Source: Ooceraea biroi (lineage: Eukaryota > Arthropoda > Insecta > Hymenoptera > Formicidae). From it: DNA of 64,000 bases. Below are positions 36,129-48,211 of this stretch, piece after piece (position 1 is the first letter of the stretch; each line of letters opens with the position of its first letter). Where the stretch lies: positions 5,895,287-5,959,286 of the forward strand of contig NC_039514.1 of NCBI RefSeq assembly GCF_003672135.1, given 5' to 3'. The notes below the pieces were generated by a model. It did not search any database and was not told the DNA's origin. It was given only the letters and a program-made list of their open reading frames with translations. The position numbers and the translations under genes were made by a program.

Positions 36129-38590
36129 GTTTTACAGGAAATTGTCTTATCGCGTGGCACGTATTCGGTTTTCAGAGAGGTGGAACATATGTACGATTTG
36201 TGTACGTATATCATCTTTGCGGTTTTTCGTAGTGAGGAGGAAGCTATTAAAATTTCAAGGATTCAGTTGCAAAATTCTCCAAGGCTTTTTTACTAATTTA
36301 TTACACAAGTTCTTTAAAAAGACGATTCAATACAGAACCAATTATTTTAGTTTAAAAAATTAGATTTTATCTTTTTTTGAGGAATTCTTGTTTTCTGAAC
36401 GAATAGGAACGTTAAGAAAGAATTAATTCTCGATAAACATTCGTAATTAGACAAAAGTCAAATGCGCATACATTTTTTAACAAATAATAGCGTTTTTGCA
36501 CAGGAGGAATTATTACTTTTTAACATATCTTATTTTTCTTCTCTTTTTATATTTACCGAAGTAATATAACATGCATTTTTAAGAGAAATTTTGCAGATAG
36601 AGGAGCAAACGATTTCGATACTTTTTCACGCGCCGCAAAGATTTAATACAATCCTTTTTATCACTTATCTTGCGAATTATCGACGAAATAACGAAAAACG
36701 ATTTTTATGGAAGCAAATGGTTTGTTAAAGCGACAGCATGTTGTTGATTATCGTAATCGACTTGACGTTTGACGTAACTTTTTCTCTATAAATTTCTTTT
36801 GAGACTACTTTCCTTACACAGAATTGAGAGGAATTCCGAATTTCGCGAATTGTCGAATAGAGTAACGCAGGCTTTCAAATACATAAAGCGAAGACGTTGA
36901 AGCTCATCGAGAAAGACAAAAATCAGAATGTACTCTGAATGATTGTCAAGCTCGCTCGCAACTTAGACTTTCCCTCGTCAATGAAAGGGGAAAAGGTCGA
37001 TGGTGAGGATTATACTCGCCAAAGATCTTCGGAAAATTCGCATTATCGCTCTCGTCTCATCATACCGAGCGTTTGATAGTAACATAGGGACACAAACGAA
37101 CACACAACCACACGAAACACTATGTCGATTAATTAAATAAGCCTTAAATTTAGAATTAAGTTGGCAGAGGTTTGATAGAGCGAAACGAAATGGTATGAAG
37201 GAGAGAGGAAAAGAGAGAGAAAGGAAGATAGGTATAATTATTATATTATAATAATTATAATTATATCTATCTCGTGTGTATAATTGTTAATCGAGAAGCG
37301 CTCACGGTCCCATGTGTTTCACAAAGGATCCCGCGACTTTAAAAAGAAGAAAAAACTGTGCGCGTATCCCTCCCTGATGATATTAATTTAAACGATTGTT
37401 AAATTGTTGTTTAACTCATCGTACATTCCTTCGGCTTTTATTTTCTTCTCTCCGTGAGTTTTTAATCGGTTCGATGCTAAATTTTGCCTCGTGCTGCCCT
37501 CTCTTTTCGTATCGCTCATATACTCTTGCCCGACATTTATAAGCCCTCTCGTCTTCGTTTTATCTTTAATTAATTTTTAAGAATCTTTTTTAATCGTTAT
37601 TAAGAAAACTCTGAGGCACGCAGTTCGATCTCGATCGTCTTGCGGGCATTCACGCGAGTATGATTGCCGGGATTGCGTAAGTACGTGGCGCGGCACGACA
37701 TTCTGCATTCGTATTTAGGAATCGTATCAATCTCCAGCCGACCAAGTGTCGCAACTACACACGCAAGAGAGAACGACTGGAAAATACAGTGGAAATGTGA
37801 TTCTCAGATATAAGAGAATATAGATTATATATTGCGACATATTTCTGCTGTATTTGCGCTTTTAATCCTTCCAATACGCCTGTGGCATCCCGAGCGGAAT
37901 CAGGCTTACTTATGAGCGATCGATCCTATTCATTTGAGAACATCGCGGAAGCGCGTCTCTCTCTCTCTCTCTCTCTTGCATGTATCAAGAATAATATATA
38001 ATATATTATCTTATATGACATAACAACATTCATTCTCTCTCCCTCGTGCATCGCTATCACGACAATGATACTTTCGTAAAAATGCAATTAATGCGTTTTG
38101 CTACAAAACCACGCCGCGTACTCGCGCGCCTCATCAAACCCGATGAACGTTCAATTAAAAAAAAAAAGACATTTTGAGGGGCGCTAAAGCTCGTTCGTCG
38201 ACGATGGCGGAAGGAGGAGGAGGAGTTCTTTGTTCTCGTTCTCTCGCGGGTATCTCATGTTATATATTCACCCTCGACACGCAGAGGGTCATCGTCGACA
38301 ATATTTTTTAAATCTTTCCTTCCGTTGTCGTCAAACAACACGGAGAGAGCGACCGCGCGATCCCAACGATGCGGGATACCTCTCGGCAATTACACGCGAT
38401 TCTCTTCTCTCCAATTCGCATCTCGGGGAGAGAAACGAGCGTCACGCTTTCGCGGGAACGCAAAAGGTACGATTTACGGGGTATCCGATCGTCGCGCTTG
38501 CGTCGTCGCTACTAACGACGACGAAAATCATTGTTCGCCAGTGCGGCGAGATGCATTGACTATTTGAGCGAATATAGAGACCATGTACCT

Positions 38591-38592
<2 letters not shown>

Positions 38593-38636
<44 letters not shown>
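38593..38636. repeat. (AT)n microsatellite
   Basis: Uninterrupted AT dinucleotides over roughly 44 bases. Confidence 0.9.
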
Positions 38637-38642
<6 letters not shown>

Positions 38643-41600
38643 CTTTAGTGTATTTCCGTACGATAAACGCGTGTATGCAAGTGTACTGAATGCGATGGGA
38701 TGCATGTGTGCCAAAAACTGAGAGAATGAAAGAAAGAGCGAGAATAAAAAAATATATATAGAAATATACACACACACACATACAAAGAGAAAGAGAACGA
38801 GCGCGCGCGTGCGTGTGTGTGTGTGTGTGTAGAAAAGAGCTTCCTTCTCCAAGGAGGACATGTTTTTCCTGTCAATCCATCATCACCGTTTTTAGTTAAA
38901 TATTGATACTTATTATTTGCTATAAGAGAGAAAAATCAAGGATGATGGTCATGTGCATATTATGCTAAAAGCAAAATTATTTTATGCATTTCCAGCTGTG
39001 CTACTTTTTATCTTGGCCTTCATTTAACTCTCGATATTTCAGTATTCAGTTTCGTGCAAGCTAGCGACATGATGTGAATGTATAAGCGCGAGTAATGATT
39101 GGGGAGACAGCGTCTTTGCTTCGGAAAAACGTGTCGTTTTAGATTAGAATCGTTTTCACACGCACGCACGAGGTTTCACTCCTGAAACGAAAAATCTATG
39201 CCAATATTAAGAACATCGATTACAAGCGATAGATGAGCATAACATGGCTTCTCGTCTGTGGTGCACGTGAAAGCGATTCTTGATAAATAAGTGCATAAGC
39301 TTCTATTTTTTCTTCTTTAATCTTTAATCCCTAGACACGCGGGTGGAATATCTGCACGTAAAATCTGATTAATTAACCGGAAATAATTGATGGCGTCATA
39401 AATCAGGAAAAAGAGAAGGGAAACTTCTCAAATGTTGCAATATTTTTCAATTTTGAAATAAAATTAAAAATTTTAATCGATTATGTACAATGGTTGCAAT
39501 TTAATATTTTATTATTTATAAAATATTTATACACACATTGCTGTGTCACGTGCGTGTTTCATGTGTGTGTTTCATTTTCCAAAATTATTATAATATATAA
39601 ACATGAATATTTAATTTATTTCTTTGGAATGTTTATTTATATTTATTTATATATACTGTTATATATAATATGTTTTATTTAATAAGTTTGTATACAATAC
39701 GTTTGTATAAATCTTTTACAACAAAAATGTAAATGTGAAAGTATTACGTACATAAACGCAGTAGCGCGGATTTAACGATGCCAAAAGTTTTCAAAATTAT
39801 ATCAGCGACGCCATCGAAAGTTTCGTGAAATTTTGCGATAAGACAAAGAGGTCATTTAATTTTTCATTCTTTGCACCTGTGTGTACGTATTCCTCCTCGC
39901 GTTCGAGCACGCAACGCACGTTTATTCGTGTCTTGTTCTTTATTCGTATGTTTACACTTTATACCGAGCATTATTTCCCCGAACTCTGGTTTGCTTTAAT
40001 ATAAAACCTGATGATATTTAATGTAAAACCTAATTTAATATAAAAAAAACTGATGATGAAAATATAGCATCACGATACGGAGAGAAAAGGCGAAGAGAGA
40101 AAGAAAACGTGTGCGTCAGTATCGCACGAGTCGTTTCTCTTGAAAGCGAGCGTGAGCGAAATTTCGAAAAATTATGTAAATATTAACAAAATATGCGAAG
40201 AAACAAATTGACATGATATACACACGTTAGTCTCTAGAGAGAACTAGTCGCTTTCGAAATAAACGGCTCGTCTATATAACATGTAGTGCGTATATTTTGT
40301 ATTTGCAAAAAAAGAATCGTTAATGATTAATAATCCTCATAATCATTAACGATTTATGACCAATTACAATCTTGGAGATCTGACGAGTTGGATAAATGAT
40401 TTAAACGATTGTGCAATACAATCGCTCGAATCGGTAAGAAGCGTCATAAAAAAAGTTTACGGAAAGTGAGATCAGTTTCTTTTTATCGATACAAAATGTA
40501 CGCCAGTAAGATTGTGAGGAAAAAAAACAATGATATTAATTTCGTTGTTTGAAGAAAAAGAGTGAGAAAGAGCATGCGTGCGTGCGTTAGTTTGCTTGTG
40601 TGAGAAAGAGAAGTGCGAGTCTACTAAAAGAAATTAATAATAGTTGTAAAAATAATTGAGTCGCGATCTCTGTGATGATGATGATGATGACATGATGGCG
40701 ACGATGTCTTTCTTCCCTCTGTGTCCCTCTGACAATTTCTGTCACAAACGCGATGAAATGCAACGCATAATTATCGTCATCGTTTCTAGAGTACACAAGA
40801 CTGTAATCCGTTTTGCAGCAAGATAAGAAAAACGAAATAGTTGAAATTTCTGAAAACCCAACTGGAAGGTAAACAGTATCGCGCGATTGATAGTCTAACT
40901 CTTTACACGAAGAGCTGGAGGGAAGAAAGCATCGATCAAAGCTAAATGACGATAGTGATGTAAACGACGATATATACGTTTAAGCAATTGTAAATAAGCG
41001 GGATAAACGCGCGTGCGCGGGGGTTTGTGGATGCCCCCCTCGGATACTGATGAAGCGGGAGAGAATTATTTTGCTACGCGAGAGGGGAAGATTTCCGGAA
41101 GCCGTAAGCCTGGCCCGTATCGCTGAGTTGTTCGAGCGGTTCAAGTCCAAACTCAACCGCCGGTAAATAGCGAAGAAAAACCCACGAGAATTAAGTGCGA
41201 AAAGAACAAATATGAGAGGAAAGCAGAAGATAGAAGAAAGGAGGATCGTTATTATGCGCAAGAGCGAATTAATCCATCGATCGTTGTCTTGTCCACCCGA
41301 CGACGGTCCGACATCGAACTTGCGTCTTCTCAAGAATGTGGAATCCTTGCGAAAAGAAGTTATCATGTCTGCGAAGGCAAGAATAATCTTCAATAAAAAA
41401 TGAAGACTGTCTTCGAGAAAGAAAGGGAAGTATTCCTCCAGCCGGTTGTATTCGAGACGAGCAATTCAAGCGAGTCGAGAAGAAAGACCGAGCAGCCTTT
41501 CACCTGTTCTCGAGACGGGATGATTCAAGGGGATGCAAGATGCCGACATCGTGGCGACGACGGGACCGTCATAATTGCGCGAGGAACGAGAAAGGAAAAA

Positions 41601-43468
41601 GGTGAAGGGCACATGGACGACCAACAGCAGTCACCTTCTGATGCGCATCCCGTTGTTTTCGCTGCGAAACAACCGTTTCGTGCTTGCGCATTCGACGAGG
41701 CAATAGGCAATAGAGGAAGGAAGGAAACATCAAGGAAGAGCCACGGGAATCTACCGAGAGAAGAGACCAGAGAAAGAGCAGATAGCGAGTTGGGTGACGT
41801 CGATGGATGCCAACTTCGCTCGCTACTGCATTTTATCGAGAAGCACACTACAGCGAGGAATCGTTGTGATTTCTTCTTTCGTTCTTGCTCTTGGCGTTCG
41901 TGAGAAAAGAATACGAAGTGAAGATCGATTGAGAAGATGTCGACAAGATGCAGAATGCAGGATGCAGATGATTGGAGACAATCAAAGGCAAATATTGAAA
42001 GACACAGGTCGTGAAATTTCAAACAGAATAACGCGGACGCGAAAGAGGGTTGAAGGTTTTCCGGAAACTCTGTCCGCTTAAAAGCACACTCGACGGTATT
42101 GTCGAGAAGAAGAGTTGTATCTAGAGGTGTAACTGTTTATATTATACTTTGCTTTGCACGTTTATAATGCTGGTGCGTTCTTCGAGGAAGAGGACTGAAG
42201 TGAACGGGAGTTTAGTGACGTTCGATTAGAAGAGAGACGTACTGTCAAGTACAATGAATGTACGGAGAAGAAAGAGGAAGAAGGAGAGTAAAAGAAGAAC
42301 AAATGCAAGTATTTCGGGCGCGAATGATCATCAAAACACTGAGCGAAGAGCGGAGCAGCAAGTATATATAAAAACGCTCTCCGCTCGTTAGCAGAGCGAG
42401 ATCTTGAATGCGAGCGAGTGATCGAGGCGGGTGTCAAGATTCCCAAGAAGAAAAACCGACCAGAAAATGTCTTTTTGAATATAAAAGGCACCAAAAAAAA
42501 GAAAAAAATGCAAGTGTGAAGTTGAAAACCGGATGAGAGGAAGAGAGTATGTGTGAATGTACGAGAGATGCATGGAGAGAGAGAGAGAGAAAAGAGAAGA
42601 GACACGAGAAAGCTCGATGAAGAGAGAAGGTGCGAAAGAGGAAGCAAGAGAAAACAGTCGAGAAGTTTGGCGTGCAATAATACAGGAAGCTGATTCCGGC
42701 CGAAGGTGACGAAAACGACAAAGAACGCCGGAATTTCAGTTCCTCGATAATGAAGCGGGAAAATCCAAACGGAGTTTTCACGCGAGAGAAAAGTAGAGAA
42801 GAGAGGAACGCCATGACAGCGTTTTACCAGAATTTTCCGTCCCCATTCTCTCCCTGAGTAACTTCCAGAGTATATCTCAGCGCAGCGCAATTATTCATCT
42901 ATTTACGCGGGGACGGAGTTTGTACTTGGAGACATTTATGCGAGTTGCATGACGCGCATGTCATGTTGTTTAACAAAGAGAAAGAAGAAGGACAAGAAGG
43001 AGGAAGTAAACGCAAAAACCGAGATAGCATAACTATTGGGCGTTCGAGAAGACATCGGATGAGGGAGTTGAGAGAAAACGATGGAGGAACAAGTTGTGAA
43101 CTCGTCTGACGAGTTCCACGCTAAAAAGAAACGCTGTCACGCGTTGAGAAGATATGGAGGAATCTTTAGAGTCTGCATGTTGAGAAAAACTGGAGGACTC
43201 CCGACATCTTTCTTTTCATGAAAGAAACGAAGGAAAAAATCCATGGAGAAGAAGTTTTCAATTGTCCTATTTTTCTCCTCATATCCTTTTCCTGTTATCC
43301 CTTTTTTTTTTAAAAAAAAGAAGCTTTACATTATACTGAAAATCTACAAGATCCTGATTATTCAAGATTTACAAGAAAATCACCTTTAATTTTGTTTCCT
43401 CATGGTATATCCTGTTGTATCCCAAGCAAATCCCAGATTTCTCCTCATAATCTTTTCATTTTTTTTTA

Positions 43469-43486
43469 GGGTCCCACCCAGGACCC
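43469..43486. other. Short GC-rich hairpin upstream of the stem-loop array
   Basis: GGGTCC, loop CACCCA, GGACCC: a perfect 6-bp stem 73 bases before the first histone-type hairpin. Its loop is not of the histone type. It may belong to the same structured RNA. Confidence 0.3.
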
Positions 43487-43558
43487 GCAAATGCATATGA
43501 ATGTTGCTGCATCTTCTCAGTTCAAACAATAAACATGAATACGGTAAAATATTCAAAC

Positions 43559-43706
43559 TGTTCTTATCAGAACAAAACTGAAAACTGCCCTTTTCAGGGC
43601 AACAGGCATGCCAAGAGACATGCAAGAAACTGCCCTTTTCAGGGCAAGGAACATCAAGGCAACAGGTACGACGAGACGTGCAACAAACTCTGTCCTTTTT
43701 AGGATA
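43559..43706 (+). repeat. Tandem array of four histone-type 3' stem-loops
   Basis: Four 16-nt hairpins lie on the plus strand at 43559-43574, 43586-43601, 43631-43646 and 43691-43706. Each has a 6-bp stem and 4-nt loop and is preceded by AAC or CTC: TGTTCT-TATC-AGAACA, TGCCCT-TTTC-AGGGCA (twice), and TGTCCT-TTTT-AGGATA with one G-T pair. Metazoan replication-dependent histone mRNAs end in GGYYCT-TTYN-AGRRCC, so these differ mainly in the closing pair (T-A instead of G-C). Stem changes between copies are compensatory at two positions. Hairpin 2 is followed after about 10 nt by CCAAGAGACA, similar to the purine-rich element bound by U7. The spacers share an AACAGG-A-G-C-AGAC-TGCAA unit. No histone ORF is adjacent. 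Confidence 0.6.
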
Positions 43707-43720
43707 AATCTTTATCGTAC

Positions 43721-44354
43721 CTGAACATTTGCATATACCTAATACAATAAAATTATTTCCTTATATCCCATATATTAAATTGTTTTCTTTCAGATCGTAC
43801 AATTTCATGAATGGCTGTACACAGGTAAAATTTATTTTTTTAACTGTACAGAGATATTTTAACCCATCAGGATCGTACGGAATCTAAGCCAAAAATGAAA
43901 ATCACGAGTCAGACTCGTGGTAGGGATTAAGGGCCAAACTAATTCGCACGGCAAAGGATTAATAGATAAAATTAAGTAACATTGGGCAGACTATAAAATA
44001 TGTCATTAAATTATTCCAACAATTGTTTAAAGAACTTATATATGTATAATTGATTAATGCATATTTTTATTTAATTCAGGAACAGTCTATCTTGATGAAT
44101 ATTTATAGTCTTAGAAGTTCCGATGCGAGATGAACAAAGTTATCGATTAATAAAAGTGTTAATTCAAGAATTGCGTTGTCATCATTACTCAAGGAAAGAA
44201 CGAACGTAACGTGTGAAGTGAGAGTTCGAAAGAGTTTATTGTTCCAAATAATTTATTTCAGTAAAAAGTGTTGCATACACATGTGCGATCAAAAAAAGCA
44301 TATGTGGCGATGATAAGTCCATTTAGCAAGCACTTGCGTCAGTGAGAACTATAT
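43721..44354. other. Spacer with WDR34 3' flank
   Basis: AT-rich DNA. Minus-strand AATAAA hexamers at 44253-44258 and 44235-44240, about 100 bases past the WDR34 stop, are the likely polyadenylation signals. No gene seen. Confidence 0.5.
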
Positions 44355-44711
44355 TCAAAACAAGTTACGTGGAAATTTCCATATTTCAACATTCGCACGC
44401 ACATCTCCAACAGCTACCATGTCTCTGCAACAAATAAGATAAATATTGAAGTTCTGATTGTGTTCTGTAACATCATAATATAAATATAAATTTGTTTTGC
44501 ATATGATTCATAATGTAAATGCATTTTATATTTTTATATGCAAATAGATTTTTATTGCTGCCTATTAATTTATTCCTTTGGAATTACTTATGATTTCGAT
44601 AAACTGCTACTTATAATAGCTCTCTTTATACGTGTGCATAAAAAATATCCATATGTATGTACATAAGAGATACTTGATAAGAGAGGAAGATAAGGAAACT
44701 AGAAGGGAAAA

Positions 44712-44744
<33 letters not shown>

Positions 44745-47690
44745 ACGTATATGTTGCCTCGTACATTATCTTCGTGCTATTAATAATTGCATAATCAGAG
44801 ATAAGAATGACTAACAACAAAGGCGAAATATAGAAACATACAAGTTCCTACGCAAATAGTTAAAAGATTATTCTAGAAATGCTAGAATTAATTTCGGGAT
44901 TTTTAGCTATACATGCTGCGAATTTATTGCCAAATTTATTTTAGAAATTCTAGCTAGCCACCTCGTATAAATATACTTAATACAGATAAAAATAGTGACT
45001 TCTGTCTTTCGATTTCTCTTTGCAGAGGAGAATACGTGCCAGGAAGATGTACTACGAGCAGACTATAAATGCTATCGTTATACTGTGATGTATCTAAAAT
45101 TAGAGGAAAGAAAGAGAAAGGAGTTTCTGAACGCTGACTCATCCGGATTTAATTATCTTGCGCGTACGCATTACCTCTTAGAATTGATGCGTAAGCTGCT
45201 GATGCTTTCTTTGCTTGTCACCTCGAACTTGGCACACGTCACGGGTTTACCATCCATGACGTTGAAGAATCTTACGAATACATCCGCTCCATACGCCGCG
45301 AATATATCTTGATTACCCGTTAGCCACGTTAATCCTACGACTGTATTGTCCACAGAAATGACTTGTTGACTAACGTGCTGTATGTATGCCCATGTAACAT
45401 ATAATTATGTAATATCTGAGCAAAGTTAAGAAACTGTTTAAAAATATATATTAAATGAGAACCGACTAAAATCTTAATAAAATTGACAAATAAATTTTCA
45501 CAAATTTTTCTGCTTTGTTTATCATATTTATCATGAGAGATCGTTTTGAAACATGTTTTGAAGAGACTTTTATCTCTAGCATTGAACGATAAGTGACTAC
45601 TATTCGCGTGAAATCAGCCAAGTCATGTTTCGTCGAAAATTACATGTTCTTAGAATGAAAAAATTTCAATCTATACTTGGTTATTATGATGCATTTAGAG
45701 GTATTAGAGGTATACAGTTGAAAATACTATTGTTGCAACACATGGTTATTAATATTTTCAAAAGTAAATTAAATTAAACTTTGCAAGTGTAAAATTGTAT
45801 GAAATTGTATAAAATTTACTACCTCATCAAGATCGTATATACAAACTTCTTTATCCGTAGCACTGCAGACAAATAAATTACGTAACGGTGAACATTTGAT
45901 ACACGTGATACTACCATCACGTCTCTCATACTCGTCGATTACTGGATCTATAAGCGTGGCGTCTCCTGCAATTCAATACTTTTTATTTGCAATGCGCGAA
46001 GATTTTCTCATTTTCAAGAAAACACTAACCCTCGATAGGAGTCACACTGTCCAAGCTGCATTTGTAGATTCCACCGCATAACGTTCCAACGATAAATATG
46101 CTCGAGTGTTTCGGAGAAAAATCGAAGCTCGTAATGCACAATCCCGCTTCCGCAGCACGCTCGCGGGTTCCTCCGGCACTGCGTGGCCTCGCGTTTTCTA
46201 CGGGATTTCGCTCCTTGACTATCTTCAATCTGAAATATGACAACTGAGATTGCTTATACAAAATTTTACAATTGCAATGTTATCCTCTACTATAACCAGC
46301 AGAACATACCGTTTATGCAGCTGAACGGTAGTAAAGTTGGCCGACAATTTGTGAGTCAGTATGTATCCGTCTCTGCTGGAACTCACTAACAGGGTCACGT
46401 CATTTACTGATCGTGGTCTCCAATACACTTGAGATACGCAATCGCTGTGCGTACACACGTGTACAGGTGTGACAGAATCGTCGTTCCTGAGATTCCAAAC
46501 CAAAACGTCCCCTAAAAACAAGTTGCAAATCCCTTAAAAATTCACAGCATGTAACAATGTGACGAACAAATCCTCTTCTAAGAAAAGAATTAATTTCTTT
46601 GCTTAGTTTATGTGCCAAAAACTCTCATATCATCGTTAAAAAGATGAGAAAGCTAATAAAAACTTAGACATCTGTCGCACAAAATTATAATAACTATATG
46701 CAAAATTACAATGACAAATATATTTCATGCAACATCTATTTTAACCTCACTTTAACCATTATAGGTGAAATTGAAAAAAACCTACAATTGGATAATCCAG
46801 CTACAAGAATGGATGGCTCGACCGGATGATAACACAGTGCTGTGACGCATCCGTTTGTTTCCAATGTTTTGACAGGTGCGTCCATAAGATCATCAGCTGT
46901 CAGACTGTACAATTGAATGGCAGAGATATGATCGCACCATGCCTTGTGATAGGTATAGCTGTGGCCTACCGCTAACGTTCCACCGACAGTGCTCCAAGAT
47001 AAGTCACTTATTTTGATCTGCAAAATGTTTAGCGTTAAGCAACACGTGCGTACAGTAATGACCGAATTTTATTTTAAAAAATTCACGTACCTGGGCATCC
47101 GACTCTTTCAAGGTATTTATCTTTTTCAGTAATTTTATATTGGCAGTGGATACCTCCGTGACATCGGGATCATACTCGTCAAAAGCACTGGTACCATAAG
47201 CTTCGTCGAGGACTTCTAATACTCCTGGAGTAACTCTGTTTAAAAACTCTGCCAATTTGTCATAATCTACTTGTACATTTTCCTTTTGTTCGTTTCCTGT
47301 CTGAATCTGACACAATATAATTTGTTATCAGAATTCTACACATGTATCTTTCTATCAAAAGGATTTATTTGATAGAATACAAAATAATAACGACATTATT
47401 CAAGAAATAATTATATAAAATGAGTTATAAAATTTAATAAAAAATCAAGTTTGAATAGTATACCCCGATGCTTCTCGTTTCAGTGGTTTGCGTGTCACCG
47501 GCAGTATAAACTATTTCCGTGGTTTGAACGTTTGCGGAAGTTTCTGACCTGAAAATATGCAGGACGTTTCAACTGTTAATTAAAATAAGGGACTGTTTGA
47601 GTCTTTTACAGTAACAATAGACCCAACTTACTTTGTAGTCGACAATTCCGAATTGAAACTCACAACGTCCAACGACTTGGTACTAAACAT
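44355..47690 (-). CDS. DYNC2I2: Cytoplasmic dynein 2 intermediate chain 2 (WDR34)
   Basis: Nine exons (minus): 47632-47690, 47464-47548, 47091-47306, 46786-47017, 46310-46511, 46030-46229, 45823-45965, 45175-45377, 44355-44424. All phases join to 469 residues. Residues 1 to about 120 are a Thr/Gln-rich N-terminus plus the YDKLAEFLNRVTPGVLEVLDE segment that aligns with the light-chain-binding region of human WDR34 (FLRRVEAMVIRELNK). WD40 repeats follow: SDLSWSTVGGTLAVGHS, VTALCYHPVEPSILVAG, DVLVWNL, SFDFSPKHSSIFIVGT, CIKCSPLRNLFVCSATD, GLTWLTGNQDIFAAYGA, and a last blade MVAVGDVRANVEIWKF. The tiny exon 9 supplies that last blade; without it exon 8 would run to a stop at 45171. WDR34 is part of the dynein-2 motor for retrograde intraflagellar transport, expected here in chordotonal or sensory cilia. 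A truncated copy lies at 58.33-58.90 kb. Confidence 0.88.
44715..44744. repeat. (AT)n microsatellite in the last WDR34 intron
   Basis: About 15 AT units between exons 8 and 9. The corresponding part of the duplicate at 58.5 kb lacks it. Confidence 0.85.
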
Positions 47691-48211
47691 TTTTCAACGG
47701 AATAAATCTTTCTTCACACTTGACTCTCCCTTCGTTATCTCAGAATCTAATTATATATTTGTTAATAAATGCCCAAACAGATGTGTTTGTACACTTTGAC
47801 TTTGTACACAGCAGCACAATCGTTCTGAATTTATGTTGATCAAAAAACAAGATGTACATATGTATACAAGAAAATTACCCAGTAACGCCATCTGGACCTT
47901 TTTCCTACCAATCAGCGAGGCGATATTTTTCTGTAAGCTTACTAGCTAGGTCATGAAGGATGACGCCAGAGGGAAGAGGGTTCGTCATACATTTGTATGC
48001 CTTTTTATTGGTTACGTTTGCGGCTTGCGCAATTGTTATTATTGCTCGTCATGATCGATACCTATTGAATTTTTGTGCTACCCTTATATTTATATTATAA
48101 GAAATATATTTATATAAATATTATATATTCGTATTTATATTGTATTATGATATAGTGAAAGCTACATAGGTCTGAATTTTGTACAATAAATTTTGATTGG
48201 CTTAGCCTATT
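47691..48211. other. Spacer between FAS and WDR34
   Basis: A 521-bp gap between two minus-strand genes: 3' flank of the fatty acid synthase, then the WDR34 promoter and leader. There is no room for a missing thioesterase domain of about 300 codons, and no ORF of that kind is visible. Confidence 0.7.

Larger units (their letters stand above)
29346..43468. other. 14-kb stretch without recognised genes; possible long 3' UTR or lncRNA
   Basis: No ORF here has a recognisable domain. The sequence is more CpG- and GC-rich than the flanks, with many simple repeats: (AT)n at 38593-38636, (TC)n near 37956-37976, (GT)n near 38811-38830, GATTC units at 32426-32456, GATTTC units at 36100-36128 and TATA/CATA alternations near 29741-29816 and 33797-33835. 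From about 40.9 to 43.3 kb the plus strand is markedly purine-rich (GAAGAGA-type), a strand asymmetry often seen in transcribed DNA. AATAAA hexamers occur on the plus strand, the first at 30644-30649. A plausible reading is an extended PNRC 3' UTR with alternative polyadenylation, or one or more noncoding transcripts. Confidence 0.35.

Noticed and set aside
38442..38875. ORFs with poly(IY) and poly(TH) runs
   Set aside because: Translations of (AT)n and (GT)n microsatellites.
41131..41165. tRNA B-box-like GGTTCAAGTCC
   Set aside because: No A box at the right spacing, no acceptor stem and no cloverleaf; it is part of a short imperfect palindrome.
41400..42890. Long ORFs on both strands (167, 165 and 242 codons)
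   Set aside because: They arise because GA/TC-rich DNA has few stops; compositions are highly biased (Lys/Arg/Glu on one strand, Ser/Leu/Phe on the other) and no family motif is present.
43081..43227. 48-codon plus-strand ORF with AKKKRCHALRRYGG near the histone-type hairpins
   Set aside because: It superficially recalls basic histone tails, but neither order nor length matches any core histone or H1; it sits in purine-rich DNA.
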